NCBI GenBank assembly: GCA_964595945.1
Contig: CAZQSL010000151.1
Coordinates: 1 to 7,165, forward strand
Source of the DNA: CAZQSL01 sp964595945
GTDB taxonomy: Bacteria; UBP15; UBA6099; JAJRTR01
Length of the DNA: 7,165 nucleotides
Direction: 5' to 3'
The position numbers and the translations under genes were made by a program. The notes under the pieces are model-generated. The model was not told where the DNA came from, searched no databases, and saw only the letters and a program-made list of their open reading frames with translations. The number at the start of each line of letters is the position of its first letter. The first letter of the stretch is position 1. This document shows, one piece after another, positions 6,283-7,165 of the stretch.

Positions 6283-6308
6283 TTCACAAGATGTTATGAC
6301 AGTGCCAT

Positions 6309-6382
6309 GCGCCCGTAGCTCAATTGGATAGAGTATCTGACTTCGGATCAGAGGGTTGGGGGTTCGAGCCCTCCCGGGCGCG
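6309..6382 (+). tRNA. tRNA-Arg, anticodon TCG
   Basis: A complete 74-base cloverleaf. The acceptor stem GCGCCCG (6309-6315) pairs fully with CGGGCGC (6375-6381), with discriminator G6382. The D stem is 6318-6321 with 6331-6334. The anticodon stem TCTGA/TCAGA encloses CTTCGGA, giving anticodon TCG at 6343-6345 (reads CGA and, with modification, other CGN codons). The T stem GGGGG/CCTCC (one G-T pair) encloses TTCGAGC. CCA is not encoded and must be added by the nucleotidyltransferase. Confidence 0.96.
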
Positions 6383-6389
6383 TAACGAT

Positions 6390-6420
6390 AAGCCGCTTAA
6401 CAGGCGGCTTTTATGTTTTC
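6390..6420 (+). terminator. Rho-independent terminator after tRNA-Arg
   Basis: The stem AAGCCGC (6390-6396) and GCGGCTT (6404-6410) is a perfect 7-base pair around a 7-base loop, followed by the T-rich tract TTATGTTTTC. It begins 8 bases after the tRNA. Confidence 0.85.
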
Positions 6421-6588
6421 ATAAAAACAGCAATCAGACCAAACATGGCAAGACACAATCAAGACGCAGAAACTCGATCGGATATCTTCTGGAGACTATA
6501 GCCAATTCGCCGAAAATAAAACCAAAGGCTAATCGAAAGTGTCTTGACGCGACAAGTTAGTCCGGTAATACCTAAGACCTATAGAAGA
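6421..6588. other. Gene-free stretch after the tRNA-Arg terminator
   Basis: There is no SD-supported ORF on either strand; the longest ATG frame here (from 6445) has 18 codons and no ribosome binding site. I see no copy of the tRNA 3' end, so no attR-like mark of an integrated element, and no integrase remnant. Confidence 0.5.
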
Positions 6589-6721
6589 GAGTCTTAACCC
6601 AATACTGTTTACTTAAACCGTCATTCCGGGATGAGCCCAGGCATCTATGAGCCATGAAGCCAGGAGGGGTTTTCGAATACAGGTGTTATTATCTTAAGTA
6701 AACAGCATTGAGTCTTAACCC
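6589..6721. mobile_element. MITE-like miniature element with 12-base flanking direct repeats
   Basis: The element proper spans 6601-6709 (109 bases). Its ends are 16-base inverted repeats with one mismatch: AATACTGTTTACTTAA at 6601-6616 and the complement of AATGCTGTTTACTTAA at 6694-6709. It is bracketed by perfect direct repeats GAGTCTTAACCC at 6589-6600 and 6710-6721, as expected for a target-site duplication. It is too short to code, so it would have been moved by a transposase supplied elsewhere. Duplications of 10-13 bases are typical of IS4-group elements, which makes that group a reasonable but unproven source. The core contains the near-palindrome TCATTCCGGGATGA (6621-6634). Confidence 0.7.
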
Positions 6722-6780
6722 GAGAATTATGCCTGGCTACACAAGGGTTCCCAAAAACGTCTGTAATCTATCAATTGGCT

Positions 6781-6801
6781 TTGATATATGCTGAATATCA
6801 A
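6781..6801. repeat. Perfect 7-base inverted repeat, AT-rich hairpin
   Basis: TTGATAT (6781-6787) and ATATCAA (6795-6801) pair perfectly around a 7-base loop. No T-tract follows directly. It sits 11 bases before a second, GC-rich hairpin. Confidence 0.5.
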
Positions 6802-6812
6802 TAGTAATTCCC

Positions 6813-6834
6813 TATCGCGGCGCGCAGCGCGATA
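6813..6834. repeat. Perfect 7-base GC-rich hairpin
   Basis: TATCGCG (6813-6819) and CGCGATA (6828-6834) pair around GCGCGCAG, which can itself offer alternative CGCG pairings. It is a GC-rich island in AT-rich DNA, in the style of REP-type palindromes; no second copy is in the window and no T-run marks a terminator. Confidence 0.5.
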
Positions 6835-7010
6835 AAGCAGTAACTTTGAGAAATCCTAAGCGTATATAGTTTTCCTGATTACCCCTGAAACTCAGATTTG
6901 TGGATACAGATTGCGATCAATGAAAACACGACCATTTCAAGAAAATGTGGGGGTTATAAAGGAAAAATGAGTGATATAACGTGAGGCTTCAGGAAACTCT
7001 GAGTCTAATA
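6835..7010. other. Gene-free stretch before tRNA-Ser
   Basis: AT-rich sequence without a credible ORF or RNA fold that I recognise. A five-codon frame with a GGA-type site near 6967 ends at once and is not a gene. Confidence 0.5.
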
Positions 7011-7039
7011 TTGAATAATCCATACGTTGCCGCTAAAAT
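7011..7039 (+). promoter_or_regulatory. Promoter of tRNA-Ser
   Basis: -35 TTGAAT (7011-7016), a 17-base spacer and -10 TAAAAT (7034-7039). The -10 neighbourhood CTAAAATTTACAAGA closely matches CTAAAATTTCACAAGA upstream of tRNA-Arg. The tRNA begins only 10 bases after the -10 box, so the 5' leader would be a few bases long. Confidence 0.7.
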
Positions 7040-7049
7040 TTACAAGACT

Positions 7050-7136
7050 GGAGAGATGGCTGAGCGGTTGAAAGCGGCGGTCTCGAAAACCGTTGTAGTG
7101 GCAACACTACCGTGAGTTCGAATCTCACTCTCTCCG
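7050..7136 (+). tRNA. tRNA-Ser, anticodon CGA
   Basis: A complete 87-base class II tRNA. The acceptor stem GGAGAGA (7050-7056) pairs with TCTCTCC (7129-7135), with discriminator G7136. The anticodon stem GCGGT/ACCGT encloses CTCGAAA, giving anticodon CGA at 7084-7086, which reads UCG. The long variable arm has a stem GTAGTG/CACTAC with a GCAA loop (about 7095-7110), the serine identity hallmark. The T arm is GTGAG, TTCGAAT, CTCAC. CCA is not encoded. Confidence 0.97.
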
Positions 7137-7165
7137 TTTAAGTCATCAATTGAAAAATGTGTGGC

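Noticed and set aside
6309..6382. tRNA-Arg as an integration (att) site
   Set aside because: No second copy of the tRNA 3' end and no integrase are visible downstream; the miniature element has its own ends and target duplication.
6324..6560. 78-codon plus-strand frame
   Set aside because: It starts inside tRNA-Arg and reads through its terminator.

Overview
The window is a bacterial chromosomal segment of moderate, mildly GC-rich composition. It holds two divergent protein-coding operons, two tRNA genes and two gene-free stretches of roughly 600 bases each. Three things point to a Gram-negative (two-membrane) bacterium outside the well-studied model groups: an envelope-spanning type IV pilus / type II secretion alignment complex with a PilM-PilN fusion, a strongly divergent PurH, and tRNA genes without an encoded CCA. 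The phylum cannot be fixed from the sequence alone.

Left part, minus strand (1-2714): a purine-biosynthesis operon read right to left from a near-consensus sigma70-type promoter (TTGAAA, 17-base spacer, TATAAT). The order is purM (AIR synthetase), a histidine-phosphatase-family protein whose start overlaps the purM stop (ATGA), and purH (AICAR transformylase / IMP cyclohydrolase), which runs off the left edge. PurM makes aminoimidazole ribotide and PurH performs the last two steps to IMP. In PurH the transformylase half looks intact as far as it is visible, but the N-terminal cyclohydrolase half has lost several signature residues.

Middle (2715-3276): a non-coding stretch between the divergent operons. 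It holds the purM promoter at its left end, an SD-preceded 13-codon mini-ORF, a tandem 9-mer, an extended -10 promoter for the right operon, and a leader of about 235 bases with two inverted repeats.

Right part, plus strand (3277-6219): three tightly spaced genes for the inner-membrane alignment subcomplex of a type IV pilus or type II secretion machine. The first is a PilM-PilN fusion (GspL-like layout) starting at TTG, the second is PilO/GspM-like, and the third is PilP/GspC-like, starting at GTG. Together they would form a cytoplasmic actin-fold platform, two paired membrane/ferredoxin-fold proteins and a periplasmic connector to a secretin. No secretin gene follows.

Right end (6220-7165): tRNA-Arg(TCG) with its own promoter and a rho-independent terminator, then about 630 bases without a credible gene, then tRNA-Ser(CGA) with a similar promoter. 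The gap contains a 109-base MITE-like element with 16-base terminal inverted repeats, flanked by perfect 12-base direct repeats, and further on two perfect hairpins. No CRISPR array, rRNA or complete transposase gene is present. The best candidates for novelty are the PilMN fusion with eroded nucleotide motifs, the degenerate cyclohydrolase half of PurH, and the miniature element.
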